A stretch of DNA of 64,000 bases from Tretioscincus oriximinensis (Eukaryota; Chordata; Lepidosauria; Squamata; Gymnophthalmidae). The notes under the pieces are model-generated. The model searched no databases. It was not told the origin of the DNA and worked only from the letters and a program-made list of their open reading frames with translations. The DNA lies in the NCBI GenBank assembly GCA_022410635.1, contig JAJVDF010000463.1:538152-602151 (forward strand), written 5' to 3'. The first letter of the stretch is position 1; the number at the start of each line of letters is the position of its first letter. Positions 11,403 to 22,537 of the stretch are shown here, piece by piece. The position numbers and the translations under genes are program-made.

Positions 11403-12607
11403 TACGTTTTCTTGGTACATGTCTGAAAAGCAATGCACAAGATGCCAACACAAGGCCTTTAGATACGGAATAGATNTTAAGAGAATAGCACTAGATAAAT
11501 AATCCAAGCACCATACATGGAGAGGGTGTGCAGTTCCTAATATGAATCTGAAGCTGATGCAGATAATTATTCAACACCCAGCCTTGATCCTTGTGAATAA
11601 AAAATAGTCAGGGCTTAAAATTAATTTGACCAGCACACAGAGCATTTAGTTAAAATAATTACTCATTCAGACTAATTGCACACCTGATTCTAAAACAAAC
11701 CTCACAGCTTAATACATTATACAAAGGGTAGGAAGTTAAGACACTGATACTAAGCACAAAAAGATACAATTATGTAGACTTGATAGGAATGCATATATCA
11801 AGCAGGTTTGGTTTAAGAAAAAAAAACCAATCCTGGGTTCCAGCAATTCCAGTTTTCCACAAAGGTGAAAAGGTAGAGAGAATATAACCAGTCTTCAAAT
11901 TTATATCAGGATGGGAATTCAGTTAATCATTTGATCCACAGTCTTGTCTGGAAAGTATGAATTATAATCTCTACTATTAAGATGCTTATGGATGAGTGCA
12001 ACGTTCCTTGAGAGCAGGCTCAGAACTTTGGACTCACTGCCTGTAGCGACCGCACCNTAGGCTGCCCAGCCATCTGCCTACCATGACTGATAGGGCAGCC
12101 ATTGGTGCCTGGCCCAAATCCACCACTATTCGCCAATGTCCATGCTGCTTCCGGGGTAACTGGAGAGCACCTTTCCTCACCAGCCACAGGTGGGGAAAAG
12201 GGGCAGGGAGAACCAGGAGCAACTATTCTCACTGTCACCTCATGTGTTCAATTATGCAAACCAAACCCATTTTTGTGGGCTTACCCACTAGTGTTAGCAT
12301 AAACCTTGACTTCTGAACTGAGGCTCCACACAATCATTGGTAATCTTAAAAGAACAAAGGTGTGGTTCCAGGAATGGGTTTAAACTCCTAAGAAGAGTCC
12401 ATAGTTCAACACTTTGATGCAGCAGAGATAGTGTTATGGCGTGACTGAAAGTTTCGTGTTTGTCTTCACAAAATGCATTTCCAAATCTGTTGCGCAGCAA
12501 GAGCTAGTGGGTGGGACTGTCTTGTTGCCAGGTCTGTTTGTAACAATGCACCAGTATTACAAAACCAAGAGAATCCAATTTTACTGTTATTTTAAACTTT
12601 TTTCAAA
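11403..12607. other. No recognisable feature
   Basis: No repeat family or exon recognised. Open frames at 12020-12316 on both strands overlap a slightly GC-richer patch at about 12040-12220, but have no domain signature. Confidence 0.45.
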
Positions 12608-12855
12608 ATCGGGAGCCAGTCTGGTGTAGTGGTTAGAGAGTGGGACCCTTATCTGGTAGTCTCCTGGTTCAATTCCCTACTCCTCCATGAAGCCAGCTGA
12701 GTGACCTTGGGTCAGTCACAGTTCTTTGAACTCTCTCAGCCCCACCTACTCCACAGGGTGTCTGTTGTGGAGAAAGCAACAAAAGCTATGTGCGCCACCC
12801 TATGTTAGGCTGCCCTGAGACCTTTGGGATATAAATACAAATAAATAAATAAAGA
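12608..12855 (+). mobile_element. Sauria-type tRNA-derived SINE (family A), L2-like tail
   Basis: Full-length copy. The tRNA-like head is GGAGCCAGTCTGGTGTAGTG with an A-box TGGTGTAGTGG and a B-box near GGTTCAATTCC. The body reads CTCCATGAAGCCAGCTGAGT and TTGGGTCAGTCACAG. It ends GCCCTGAGACC, TTTGGGATATAAATAC and an (AAATA)n tail, a 3' end shared with the L2 copies here and so presumably mobilised by an L2-type reverse transcriptase. Confidence 0.88.
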
Positions 12856-12939
12856 TCTGTTTGCTCAATGTTCAAGAATACCTCTCAACGAGGTTAGAAC
12901 ACAAACTCCAGCCACAGCCAACCTACTCTGACTTATGAA

Positions 12940-13090
12940 TGGGCGAATAATTGTCCCTAGGCAATCTCAAGTAGAAGGAGGCATAACCCACAACTCCCTG
13001 AAAATGGCATTTCGGGAATGTTGCCTGTTACTCTGTCCCAGAGATAGTATCAAGGCAACCATCCTGACTGTTAGCTTCCAATTCCTTTTC
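12940..13090 (-). mobile_element. CR1 3' UTR fragment
   Basis: The plus strand reads AACTCCCTGAAAATGGCATT, TTGCCTGTTACTCTGTCCCA and ATCAAGGCAACCATCCT, the reverse complement of the CR1 3' UTR blocks seen at 23290-23380 and 53310-53390. The terminal octamer part is missing. Confidence 0.7.
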
Positions 13091-13335
13091 TTTTAGTCAT
13101 GTATCATGACTGTCATGCACTGAATATTGTGTTTTGTCAAAATGAAAATATGCATTTTCATATCTTCCTTCTTCTGCCTTACATTTTCTAGGTAGCAGAT
13201 GAAAAGGAAAACAAAATTTCATATTTGTCAAAGGTGTCAGCTGGACTTGTTTGAGATGGACCCTCAGAAGCCAGGTTCTTCTGGAAGCCTGGTCAGTGCT
13301 GGGCTTAAATGTGGTTCGAAGGATGTTCTAAGCTA

Positions 13336-13540
13336 GGCTGGCCAGATGACCCCTTTTGTGGGGTTTGAAAACCCGGTTTTGGGGTGCTTCCTATTTTTTT
13401 CTGAGGAAAACATTTTTCAAAAAAAATTTTTTGATGAGGAATTTTTTATTTTTTAAAAAGAATTTCCTCAGAAAAAACTGGGAAGCACCCCAAAATAAAG
13501 GTTTTCAACCCCCCCTCCAAAAGGGGTCATCTGGTCAGCC
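13336..13540. mobile_element. Foldback MITE family 1, copy 2
   Basis: Starts GGCTGGCCAGATGACCCC and ends GGGGTCATCTGGTCAGCC, with TA on both sides. Inner arms TTTTGGGGTGCTTCC and GGAAGCACCCCAAAA pair, as do CTGAGGAAA and TTTCCTCAG. The loop is A/T only. The fold covers essentially the whole 205 bp. Confidence 0.85.
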
Positions 13541-14780
13541 TATCCCTGCACACAAATGATTTTATCATTCTACTACCTTTAAGCCACCTTCCATTGGAGA
13601 AGATTTCAGCACAATTTTCCCAACAAAGAATTTTTTCCAACACCATACACCACGTAGATGATGTACTTTNGTGGGAGTAATGGCCTATCATTAGACCAGT
13701 CTATAATGTGAATGAAGTGTTTCTCAGAAGGTACTGTTGTTGTTGCCGCCTTTCCCATCTGATTGCATACTGATTTAAAAGATGAATTAGTTTTATTTAT
13801 TTCGAGATAGAAACATGCAGGGACATAAAAAAGTGGATTGGTTTGAATTGAATTGATGCACGTTGAGTTCTATTTAAACTGAATCAGACCACAGAGTGTG
13901 AACATAGAACAGTTTGGTCATTTTTATTTTTATTTTAAAGGGATATTGATTTAAACTTGAACGTGTTCTAATTGAACAGGATGTTTAACCAATTTGTGCG
14001 TCCTGGTGGTTTGGCTTTATTCAAAGAGGCGCCCATCAGATGCAAGGGACGTTGAATTTGAATCGGTCAAACTACTCATTTAGAGCTCATTTTCCCCACT
14101 TTCCGGATCTATAAAGAGAATTGCTCTGTTCCTAATTTAGTCACTGAAGAGTGATATTAATTGTACGCCTCCTGCTTTCTTAATTCTTAATAAAGGTTAC
14201 CTTTGCATCAGCAAAATGTTATTGATCCTGGGTCACAATTCCTTTATTTTTCATAGCATATCACAATAAGTATTTAGGCCTTGAACATCCACATTAAAAT
14301 AAAAATAAGAATCTCCTGAGAATACATTTCAAGAATGAGAAACTCAGTCTGGGTAGAAAATTTTTAAAGATTGTTTCTGGGACCTAGCCAGACAACTGAA
14401 TGAAGTGTGACAACACTGCTGTTGCAGATATATCCCAGTATGTTTCAGATCCTATCAGCAGGATGAAAAAAGCCACTTTATACATTGTGTCTTCATTTTC
14501 ACATGGGTTAAGCTACTGGGTAAATGTTCCCACATGTTATATTGAAAATAGGAGCAATGTACTTCCCAGTCCATGTCAGTTTCGATGTCTTCATACTTAA
14601 ATCCATATTGCTTTGCTTCTACATGAATGTGTGATGTAGTAATAAAAATCCCATGTGTGAATCCTTGTAATGTTTTATTACAAGTGCATATTTCTAAATG
14701 CATTCCCTTTTAAATGGCACATTTCCNCTCACTCATTAGGGCCAGAATTTTTCTGAAGATAAGGTGCACAGAAATTAATT
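13541..14780. other. No gene; cryptic TTGAA/TTCAA-rich stretch
   Basis: At 13830-14080 the sequence is enriched in imperfect TTTGAATTGAATTG and ATTTAAACTTGAAC motifs, similar in texture to 15650-15900 and 41080-41400. I see no exon or known transposon. Confidence 0.35.
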
Positions 14781-14784
14781 TGCT

Positions 14785-14995
14785 ACTTTATTTTATTTAT
14801 TTGGATTTTTATCCCATCCTATACCTGACGATGGATTATCACCATAAAAACAGAATACAGTGTCATAAAACAAAGACAATCAATAAAGCAACAACATTGT
14901 GTGGTGGTGTGGGAAAAGCTATTTCTTCAACCAAAGGCCAGGGCCAAGAGGTGTGTCTTCGAAGATTTTCTAAAGACCCGCAATGAACAGGTNTC
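14785..14995 (-). mobile_element. L2 LINE 3' end fragment
   Basis: Reverse complement of the L2 3' end. The plus strand has TTTATTTGGATTTTTATCCC, then CAACCAAAGGCCAGGGCC and GAGGTGTGTCTTCGAAGATT, which align with the C-terminal/3' UTR block of the copies at 21995 and 33546. It is 5'-truncated. Confidence 0.75.
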
Positions 14996-15195
14996 AACGT
15001 GAAAGAGATTTAACAAAAAATAATTAAAAATGACAATTTTACTTGTTTTCTATAGTCCTCAGTATAGACGCCTATGTGTTTTATGTCTTCGAGCCTTTAA
15101 ACTTTGCAAGGAAGCTATAACATAGATATACAAAGCTGAGCCTTCTGACTATGAGAAAAGTTAAACTGTATTCTACCTCTTAGGCAGTGAACTTA

Positions 15196-15572
15196 GGCTG
15201 TGTGCACACGACGACTTAAAAACTGCTACAAAGCTATAATCCGAAATACAGCAATCGCGTGTCCGTGCACACCAAATGTGTATATACTGTGATCAGTTCT
15301 GTAACATCACACTTTGATCGCGTCATAGTGCAGTCAGATATTTTTTTTTTACTCGCAACAGTCAATAGATACCACTGCCTCTTTCTCACTTGTTTTAACA
15401 TCTCGCATCTGATTTGTGCANACGCATGCACTCGCGATAGTATGGGGGTTCTCTGGAATGTCTGAATATCTGAGCAATCGTTTATTCCACGATAAATGGC
15501 GCTTGGCACATTTGCTTGTGACTTCCTGATTGCGCTCCAAACAAGGTATAAAATAGCTGAGTGCAAGCAGCC
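15196..15572. mobile_element. MITE family 3, complete 377-bp copy
   Basis: Terminal inverted repeats begin GGCTGTGTGCACACGACG and, on the other strand, GGCTGCTTGCACTCAGC. Both ends are flanked by TTA, a probable 3-bp target duplication. The interior is CpG-rich (several CGCG and GATCGCG sites) in an AT-rich setting. The right half aligns in inverse orientation with the left part of the long element at 39436-40403, and the left half with 17374-17470. There is no transposase. A 3-bp target suggests PIF/Harbinger-like mobilisation, by inference. Confidence 0.7.
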
Positions 15573-15599
15573 TTAATCAGATGATTCCGATAATATTTC

Positions 15600-16735
15600 C
15601 ACAATAGGTACGTGCTGACCCTGCTTCAGATAATGTTTGAACCAGACAGAGATATTGGAAAATTCAATTTTGGATGAACCATAGCAAATGTTCAAAATAC
15701 AGATTTTGAATTTGAACTAAGCAAAGGGTACCACTAGCAAAGTTAAGAAATACAACTTGTTCAGTCATGGTCCTAGGGTGTTTAAAGATGTTCAAATTAA
15801 ACTGAATATGTTTCATTTAGTTAAAAAAGAAGAGTTCAAAATTGAGTCAAATGCACAAAAAATGTTTGCGCAGTTCAAGTTCAGTCCAGTCATGAATTAA
15901 CAATTTGCTCCTTTCTTTACAAAAAATGAACAACGGAAGCCCTGTCCCCAATCACAGATCACCTCTGAAGTTTCCTGACGTCTTCCTTCACATTTGATAA
16001 CATGCATATAACAACCTAGAGACAGAGCTAAGGATATAGTTTATATGCGGCCCTCTTTCTAAAAGGCTCCACAGATCCCAAGGAAAAATCCCGTTTCACA
16101 CAAATCTGTGCTTTATAATCCATCTGAACAAAAATAAATTATAACTTTATACTAGCATTAAAGCTGATAACTTATTTGGGACTTAACCCTTTCTACTATC
16201 AGCCCCCATGAAATTGTCATTTCTCTATTACCTCGCACAGAACATTTGTCTCTTCATTACTCATAATTATTCCAATGTGCCCCTTTCATGCCCTTTTATT
16301 TCCACTAAGTCAGCTATAATTACTAAGCAGTTCTTGTATTAGACATCCCTGTATCACTAAGAGCAACAGGCTATTATTGGGCTGTATCGTTAATCTTACC
16401 TATAATGACATAACATAAAAAATAGTCTAACATCAAATTCATTTTACAGCTCCAGGGTTAGCTGGAACACTGACAGCTCCTGTGAGATGAGATTAATATA
16501 TCTTTAACAAAATATGTAAAACACTTGTTCCACTAAGTTTTACAAGGGATTGGAACATTGTGTGTTATTTCACCCTAGTTTTCTCAAGCTACTAGTTTTT
16601 CTTCATTAGTAAAGTAGTGGTTCACACTCCCCATTAAGGTGAATCAAGCTGAGCTTTGTATGTATCACATTTTGAGGGATAAATATGCAGACCAATAAAT
16701 ACGGTAAAAGGTATCTGCAGTCTGATGTTTAGAAA
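15600..16735. other. Repeat-free stretch; candidate conserved non-coding DNA
   Basis: 15650-15900 is a cryptic TTCAAATT-rich tract. From about 16080 to 16510 the DNA is unique-looking, without transposon texture, and carries several homeodomain-like ATTA/TAAT cores (for example TATAATTACTAAG and ATCGTTAATCTTACC). This is a texture-based guess at a conserved non-coding element and has not been aligned to anything. Confidence 0.25.
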
Positions 16736-16741
16736 CTGTAA

Positions 16742-16905
16742 GGCGCTGTTTCCACTCACTGAGCCTTAATTTGGATTGAATCTCTGAACAAAACTTGGCC
16801 ATCCACAAGCCAATGTACACTATGGCAGGCACTATAATCTACACTAGCATGTGGATGTCAGCCTCCTATTCCAATATATATCCCGCAGATTTTCTGAGGC
16901 CCAAA
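16742..16905. mobile_element. Foldback MITE family 2, diverged copy
   Basis: Shares CACTGAGCCTTAATTTGG, AACTTGGCCATCCACAAGCC and CTACACTAGCATGTGGATG with the copies at 44375, 49115, 54183 and 55020. The two halves are imperfect inverted repeats of each other. The right end is poorly preserved. Confidence 0.55.
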
Positions 16906-17204
16906 CTGGGGCAATTAATATTTATGCTAATTTGCATTTTCGTGAATATGCAAATCACCCACCAACATGCATACCCCTCTGAAATCTCCACCCGAGAAAT
17001 CTGCGAAGCACCTGAGAATTTTTTTAAGTGTGTGGGAATTTTTTGAAGTGCATAAGAATTTTTGAAAGTGCACAAGGAATTTGCATGTTTTAAAAGTTTT
17101 TACTGAGGGGAGGGGTGCCTTCAGGAGCTGTCCCCGGTTGCCAGAGTCCCCTAGTGCAGTGAAGATTTTTTTAAAAATATACTTTTTTAAAAATTATTTT
17201 TTTA

Positions 17205-17302
17205 TTTTTTCCCCCCAGCAAAAAACAGGGAAACCCATGGGAGGGCAAGGTAAACATCCTCAAACCTGGTCCCCCCCAAAAAGGGGTCATCTGGTCAGCA
17301 TA
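17205..17302. mobile_element. Foldback MITE family 1, right half only
   Basis: Contains CCCCCCAAAAAGGGGTCATC and ends TGGTCAGCATA, the right terminus of family 1. No matching left terminus is seen within the preceding few hundred bases, so this is a truncated or rearranged copy. Confidence 0.6.
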
Positions 17303-17373
17303 TGCAAGCAGGGTCATTAGGAACAAGATGTAAGATTCTTTTTGTACTGAGCTTTATTTTGAATTATATCTCA

Positions 17374-17650
17374 GGCTGCGTTCACATGACAAGCTAAAAA
17401 CCGGAATAAAGCTATATTCTGGAATATACAATGGAGTGTCTGTGCACACATATACTTGAATTCTTGTGATACATAGCCGCCTCCACTGCGTTGCTTCGGC
17501 TGTGCCCTCCTTCCAGCCAGCCATCCGCCTGCTTTTGGGGGCTGCTGCCTGGAGATTGGCTCTGCAAAGCGATGAGCAGGACATCGTCGCTGTTAAATGG
17601 TTTGGCTGAGGTGAGGAGGAGGAGGTGGGAAGGTTGACAGGACATCTATN
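17374..17650. mobile_element. MITE family 3, half copy with GC-rich core
   Basis: Begins after TCA with GGCTGCGTTCACATGACAAG and TAAAAACCGGAATAAAGC, equivalent to the left end at 15196. It then runs into the GC-rich core seen in the 39.4 kb element: GGGGGCTGCTGCCTGGAGAT, AATGGTTTGGCTGAGGTGAG and GGTTGACAGGACATCT. It stops abruptly at about 17650 next to an N, so the right half is missing or lost in assembly. Confidence 0.65.
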
Positions 17651-18018
17651 AATGTTCCCCTTTGTTTTGCTGAACCTCAGCCTCTTAAGGGCCCTCTTGG
17701 ACTATTTTTCTCTCCAGCTTCAGCATCTCTTTAGAGTGTAACATTCTTTACTACACAATTCCTTCCACCAGGAAACTTTAACAACCCTCATTGTACTGAA
17801 CATGATGCATATTCATTTGCATTTGTACTGCTATTCAGACACCCAGCTTGCTATAAATGGCTATCCTTAAGCACCCTCTACAGTATATGAAGCAGACTTG
17901 CCTCTTTATTTTTAATTTTTTGTTAACAATCATCTCAAAAATACAACAACAGAATACATTAAACACTTAAGATATTTTCTTCTGCAAAGTTTTTTCTGCT
18001 TTTAAATCTACACCAACT

Positions 18019-19130
18019 GTGCTGAACTTTTTTATTCCTACTCCAGCAGATGCAAAAAAAATGTCCTATATTCTTCAATCCAGTCATTCCTCAGCTGATC
18101 CATTATATAATAGTACCAGTTTGTTATTACAAGCCATTTTATTATACCAATATTTTGCCACCACTGTCCGGTTGCTAATAAATCGGCTACAGCCACGGCT
18201 GCAGCTGCGACTGGGAGTTGCAGGGGACGAGGGAAGGAGACGGTCTAGGAAGCCGCCTCCTTCTCGCTGGCCAGGATTTTGTCCTCTTTCGATCAGGATT
18301 CCTAACTCTTTGAATGCCACTTTCCATGTCATTCCTAGCAGTATTACTTGCAATAACATGGAAAAGGTCATCATCCATCATCTAGTACTCTTTCGGGGAC
18401 TGTATACTTTTAACTATCCTAGAAAGACACATCAAGAAAAACACTCATTTTCAAATATTTCATGAAAATCAAATTTAAAATTGATTATGCGAGAAAGAAT
18501 TGCATTGTCCTTACGTTTAAAAGATCGGCCAACTTATTTACATGTTTATACTTTCACAAAGGCATTATTAGTAATGTAATATTATTCCCAACAGAGTCTT
18601 TAAAGAGACAGGATCCCATTTTTAAAGGCGAAAGGAAACACCAACAAACGTATGGATCAGAAAGTGGCTTAGCCCCTGGGACAAATGTTACAAAGGAATT
18701 TTGGCAGGAGCAAGAATGATCTGACAGCCTCCGAAACAAAAATATTAGTCCAATTTAACCTTCACTCAAATATAAAATGGGATAGGAAGGAATTATTGTT
18801 GTTAGACTCATTTGGAAATTTAAGTGTGGATGACAAGAAGCAAATAATAGATAGACTGGAATATCTCCTAATCACCTTGTAAAAATTGGAAACAAGCTAT
18901 GGGTCAGCTGAAGCACCTATAAAAAAGGAAACTCCGATTCTGAGTAAAGTGACAGAGGGAAACAAAAAAACAATTTCAGCTAAAAAGGCTCCAGTTAATA
19001 GAAGCTCCCTTGGCAAAAAGGTAAATTCTTTGCAACACATGGGTTGCTTACAAATGAAAATCGACCATTACATAAAAAGTAAAGTTCCACGTACCATAGA
19101 CAAACCTAGCGATTGTCCTGACTGATCNTG
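18019..19130 (+). pseudogene. Orphan stretch of plus-strand open frames
   Basis: Three plus-strand frames follow each other: 18019-18465 (148 codons), 18462-18719 (85 codons), and 18685-19125, which is open for 147 codons apart from one TAA at 18880. The last frame is lysine- and serine-rich (KKTISAKKAPVNRSSLGKKV) with a helical part (DDKKQIIDRLEYLLITL). The first includes a GC-rich patch at 18185-18300 encoding arginine/proline-rich sequence (RRRSRKPPPSRWPGF). It could be a decayed retroelement ORF1 or gag-like frame, or a pseudogene. I recognise no conserved motif. Confidence 0.3.
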
Positions 19131-19600
19131 AAGAATTATAAGGAGGTGTTCCATAGAGATTCACCATAACATCAAGGGTACGTTCATGGATAAGCCCGAT
19201 TCCCCGTATTTAAAGCCTGATGCCTCGGATCATAATATAATTCAAAGTTTCTTTCTTTTTAATGTACCCTTGTATGTTGGTTTGAGGTTTTATTTATTTT
19301 AAAATGTAGTTGATCATTACAAATTGCAAAATCACCTGTACATGTTCCAGATTTTATATTTATATATGTAAATATATGTAAATATATGTATATAAAATCT
19401 AGAACATGTGTAGTTAGGGGAAAAGACCAAAATATGCCCTAACTCAGACTTTAAGAGAAACACTACTTTTCAAGTTAACAAATATTATTCAGAATAAAGT
19501 CTAATTAGAGGGAATCTCTTTTTTTTTAATACAAAGGCCACATTCTATTTTTTTATTTTACTCTGAAAATAATTAAGAATTAATAGCAACAGTAACAACA
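19131..19600. other. AT-rich spacer with an inverted repeat
   Basis: Contains the hairpin at 19340-19409, described separately, and otherwise nothing recognisable. Confidence 0.5.
19340..19409. repeat. Perfect-type inverted repeat, about 20-bp arms
   Basis: The left arm ACATGTTCCAGATTTTATAT and the right arm, which reads ACATGTTCTAGATTTTATAT on the other strand, differ at one position. The 30-bp loop consists of three TATATGTAAA-type units. It may be a minimal palindromic MITE or a simple hairpin. No obvious target duplication is seen. Confidence 0.7.
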
Positions 19601-19604
19601 GCAA

Positions 19605-19818
19605 CAACAGTTATAATGCTCCTTTCACCAAAGGGTGACTCAAGTAGTTTTTGTTGCTTTCTTCACAACAGACAGCCTGTGAAGGAGCTGGGGCTTAAAG
19701 AGTTCAAAGGAATTCTGAGTGGCACAAGCTCACTGACCCAACTGGTTTCATGGAGGAGTGTGGGAGTGTACCAGCTAAATGCCCAGCACTCTAAACATTA
19801 TACCAGATTGGCTCTAGA
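19605..19818 (-). mobile_element. Sauria-type SINE (family A), diverged
   Basis: The plus strand carries the reverse complement of family A: TTTCATGGAGGAGTGTGGGA, ACATTATACCAGATTGGCTC at the head end and CTTCACAACAGACAGCCTG in the body. The tail region near 19612-19630 is decayed. Confidence 0.7.
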
Positions 19819-20689
19819 AAGCTGTAGTAATTGTAAGAATTCATTTAAAAAACCTTTGCTATCCAAACCATATTTTCAAAATATGGTTGTTCATTAGAAG
19901 CTTAAATCTCCAGCTTCGAGATATTATTCAGACTTTAACTATAAATTCCCTATTTGGACAATGTTATGTCTTCATACAAATATCAAAACCACCACAGACT
20001 TAGAAGTTCCAAAGTATAATCTAGAATTTGTGTGGGCTGCACATATATTTTTTTAGATATAGCAGCCTTTCAAATTTTAATTACTGAGAAAAATTTGTAA
20101 ACATATCACCTTAATCTGTTCAGAAAATAGNGCCGTAATTAACAGCAGAATGTCACCTGATCTATCATTTATGTGGAGTGGGGGAGAAATATTGCTAACA
20201 AGCAAATTAGCTACAAAATTGAATGACACGGATCAATACTGACACTAAAACTACAGAGATCTTGCTGATCGCATGTTGTCTGTAAATGCAAACTGTAAAA
20301 GAGGCCCCCATGGGCTGCACAAGAATAACGCAAGGGATGAGACACATAGGGTTTTGAGCTTAAAGATGCTTCAATTTCCCCAGACGGTTTAGCTCTTGTC
20401 ACATCAAACCACCTATTAGTCACAAACTCATGCAACTAAGAATTCTCAAGCCCCTTGAGGTCTCCCATCATCTTGAAAAAAGCAAGAGCAAAAAGCGAGT
20501 CCCTGGCTTTTCCTGGAACATATTCAGTTTATTGTTTTTCAATGGCTCAAGCAATTTATGATGTCTTGTTGGATTCACTGTGACAAATAAGTTAGTATGG
20601 CCTTTCTTTTGTGCTTCTGTTACTGATTTTCAAATGCTGAGAATTCATCCAAGCCAAGAAACATACGGACCAAACAGGCCAACATAGGT
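19819..20689. other. No recognisable feature
   Basis: AT-rich, unique-looking DNA. The short minus-strand frame at 20211-20435 has no signature. Confidence 0.45.
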
Positions 20690-20699
20690 TGCAGGCACA

Positions 20700-21020
20700 T
20701 GGGCGGTTCTGCCCACAATGATACTTACATGATGATGACTCCACACCACGTATTTCCACACGTGTATTCACATATGTTTCCACAAAGTATTCAGAAAAAA
20801 GGTCCATTGCCCCCAAATATTCTTTAGCTGATGTTTTNCAAAACTGTGACACTTGAAGCCGCACAGATGAGAAACCTTCCTGTGTACCTCTCATTAACGG
20901 TATTGTGCCAGGATATTACGAGAAGATGCCACAACAGGACAATGCCGAATCGCTGGCTGAGCATGCTCAGTATTTATTTCCTGGTTAGTTGTCTTGCTGG
21001 TTTCATGCAAATATATGTGT
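20700..21020. repeat. Unclassified ~300-bp repeat, copy 1
   Basis: Aligns in direct orientation with 21411-21985 once the inserted hAT element there is removed. Shared blocks include CATGATGATGACTC, AATATTCTTT.GCTGATGTTTT, GAGAAGATGC, CTGAGCATGCTCA and TGTTGTCTTGC/TTGTCTTGCTGG. The identity is moderate. The family is unknown to me. Confidence 0.6.
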
Positions 21021-21410
21021 GATGGTTGCATTCACAATTTTTCTCACATTGTGGATTGCTTGCCCACAACCATAGTTGCTAAAGAAAAAAATCCCTGCTA
21101 TATTTTTCTTCAGTGTGATCTCAAATGTCTGTCTATTAACCATGCATAAATTGGCAAAATGTTTGCGAATAAGACATGTTCTTCTAATCAGAATTGAAGG
21201 GATCAGTATCTGTTATCAGATTCATACACCCTATACTCTTCGACAGACTGTTCCAATCCTGCATCCATCAGCAGTAGGGCAATGAACTGAAAACTAAATC
21301 CTCAATGCATTTTCTCACAAAATACAAATCTCTAAATAGATTCTCTTGTGCAACAACCTGCAACTTTTAACTTTCTTTCCCATTTATAGATTGCAGGGAC
21401 ACAAAGTTTT

Positions 21411-21985
21411 CCTATCGTGACATTAGTATCATCATGATGACTCTGCTCCATGTGTTAATGGAGTTTTCACAGTGCACCTGGAAAAAGGTTCTTTGCCCTG
21501 GAATATTCTTTTGCTGATATTTTCTGAAATGGCCATACTTGCAGCAGAGGTCAGAGCTTTCTGGTGTGTACAGATACCATGAGAAGATGCTAGCCGGTGG
21601 CGGCTGGTGCAGTTTGGGGCTGGGGGTGGGGCAGGTTCCTCCAGCCTCGGCAAAGTTAGGAAAGCGGCTGGAAGGAGGCACATTCAGGGATTGGCAACCC
21701 CTTTTGCCAATTAAAAAGGCTACCTGGAGCTTTTTGATTTGTTGGCAGCTTCTGTATGAAAGGAGATTTTATAATTGATTTTAATCTCTGAGTTTCGCCA
21801 AACACCACAAACACAGTGGCCAGCCGCCACTGATGCTAGCATAAAACAGTGCAGAATGACATACTGAGCATGCTCAATATTTGTATTACATATTAGCACA
21901 GGAGTCCTGGTTGAACATGCTCCGCACTTACGTCTTTGGTTTGTTGTCTTGCCCATTCCATGCAGATCTTGCAGGTATATATGAA
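21411..21985. repeat. Unclassified ~300-bp repeat, copy 2, interrupted
   Basis: Second copy of the repeat at 20700-21020, about 0.7 kb downstream in the same orientation. It is split by the hAT MITE at 21595-21832. The uninterrupted order is ATCATGATGACTCTGC, GAATATTCTTTTGCTGATAT, GAGAAGATGCTAGC, then ATACTGAGCATGCTCAATAT and TTGTTGTCTTGCCC. Confidence 0.6.
21595..21832. mobile_element. hAT-type MITE with perfect 8-bp target duplication
   Basis: The 13-bp inverted ends are CGGTGGCGGCTGG on the left and CAGTGGCGGCTGG (reverse complement) on the right. They are flanked by the identical 8-bp direct repeat ATGCTAGC at 21587-21594 and 21833-21840. An 8-bp duplication with a CAGTGGCGG-type end is diagnostic of hAT superfamily elements. 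The 238-bp interior has no transposase. It lies inside the repeat copy 21411-21985 and is therefore younger. Confidence 0.9.
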
Positions 21986-21994
21986 AAAATGAAA

Positions 21995-22350
21995 TCTGTA
22001 ATTTATTTATTTATTTACATTTTTATACCACCCTATACCCATATGTCTCAGGGCGGTTAACAATAAAACCATAATTTTAACACATTAAAAACAGCCTTTT
22101 CTAAAAATGGGGAGGAGACAGTAGTTTTCTAGCCAAAGGCCAGGCCAAAGAGGTGCGTCTTTAAGCATTTTCTGAAAGTGCACACAGATGGTGACTGACG
22201 CAACTCAAGGGGGAGACTATTCCATAGTCTGGGGGCTGCCACAGAGAAGGCCCTATTCTGGGTTCCCACCCCCTATGCCACTGAGGGTGGTGGTACAGCC
22301 AGGAGGGCCTCCCCTGCAGATCTTAGGGCACAAGCAGGCTCAATTGCTTT
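21995..22350 (-). mobile_element. L2 LINE 3' end fragment
   Basis: The plus strand starts with (ATTT)n and CATTTTTATACCACCCTATA, then GTCTCAGGGCGGTTAAC, CTAGCCAAAGGCCAGGCC, GGGGGAGACTATTCCATAGT and CACAGAGAAGGCCCTATTCT. This is the reverse complement of the L2 C-terminus and 3' UTR as in 3400-3720. It is 5'-truncated near 22350. Confidence 0.85.
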
Positions 22351-22537
22351 TAGATTGCGGGTTTTACGTGTCGTGCGTAAGGGGGCCATAGTGTCTGTGA
22401 AGTTTTGGCTTTCGTGTGGGGTATAGTTTAAGACCTGTAAATTGTTTAGAGTCATTATGCTTCAAAAAAGTTGTTTCCTTTTTAGCTTCTGTTATTCCAT
22501 GATGTACTTCAGGATAACCTCTGGAAAACTGTACCAT

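Noticed and set aside
18019..19130. Endogenous retrovirus
   Set aside because: No LTR pair, primer-binding site, protease or polymerase motif is visible. The open frames remain unassigned.
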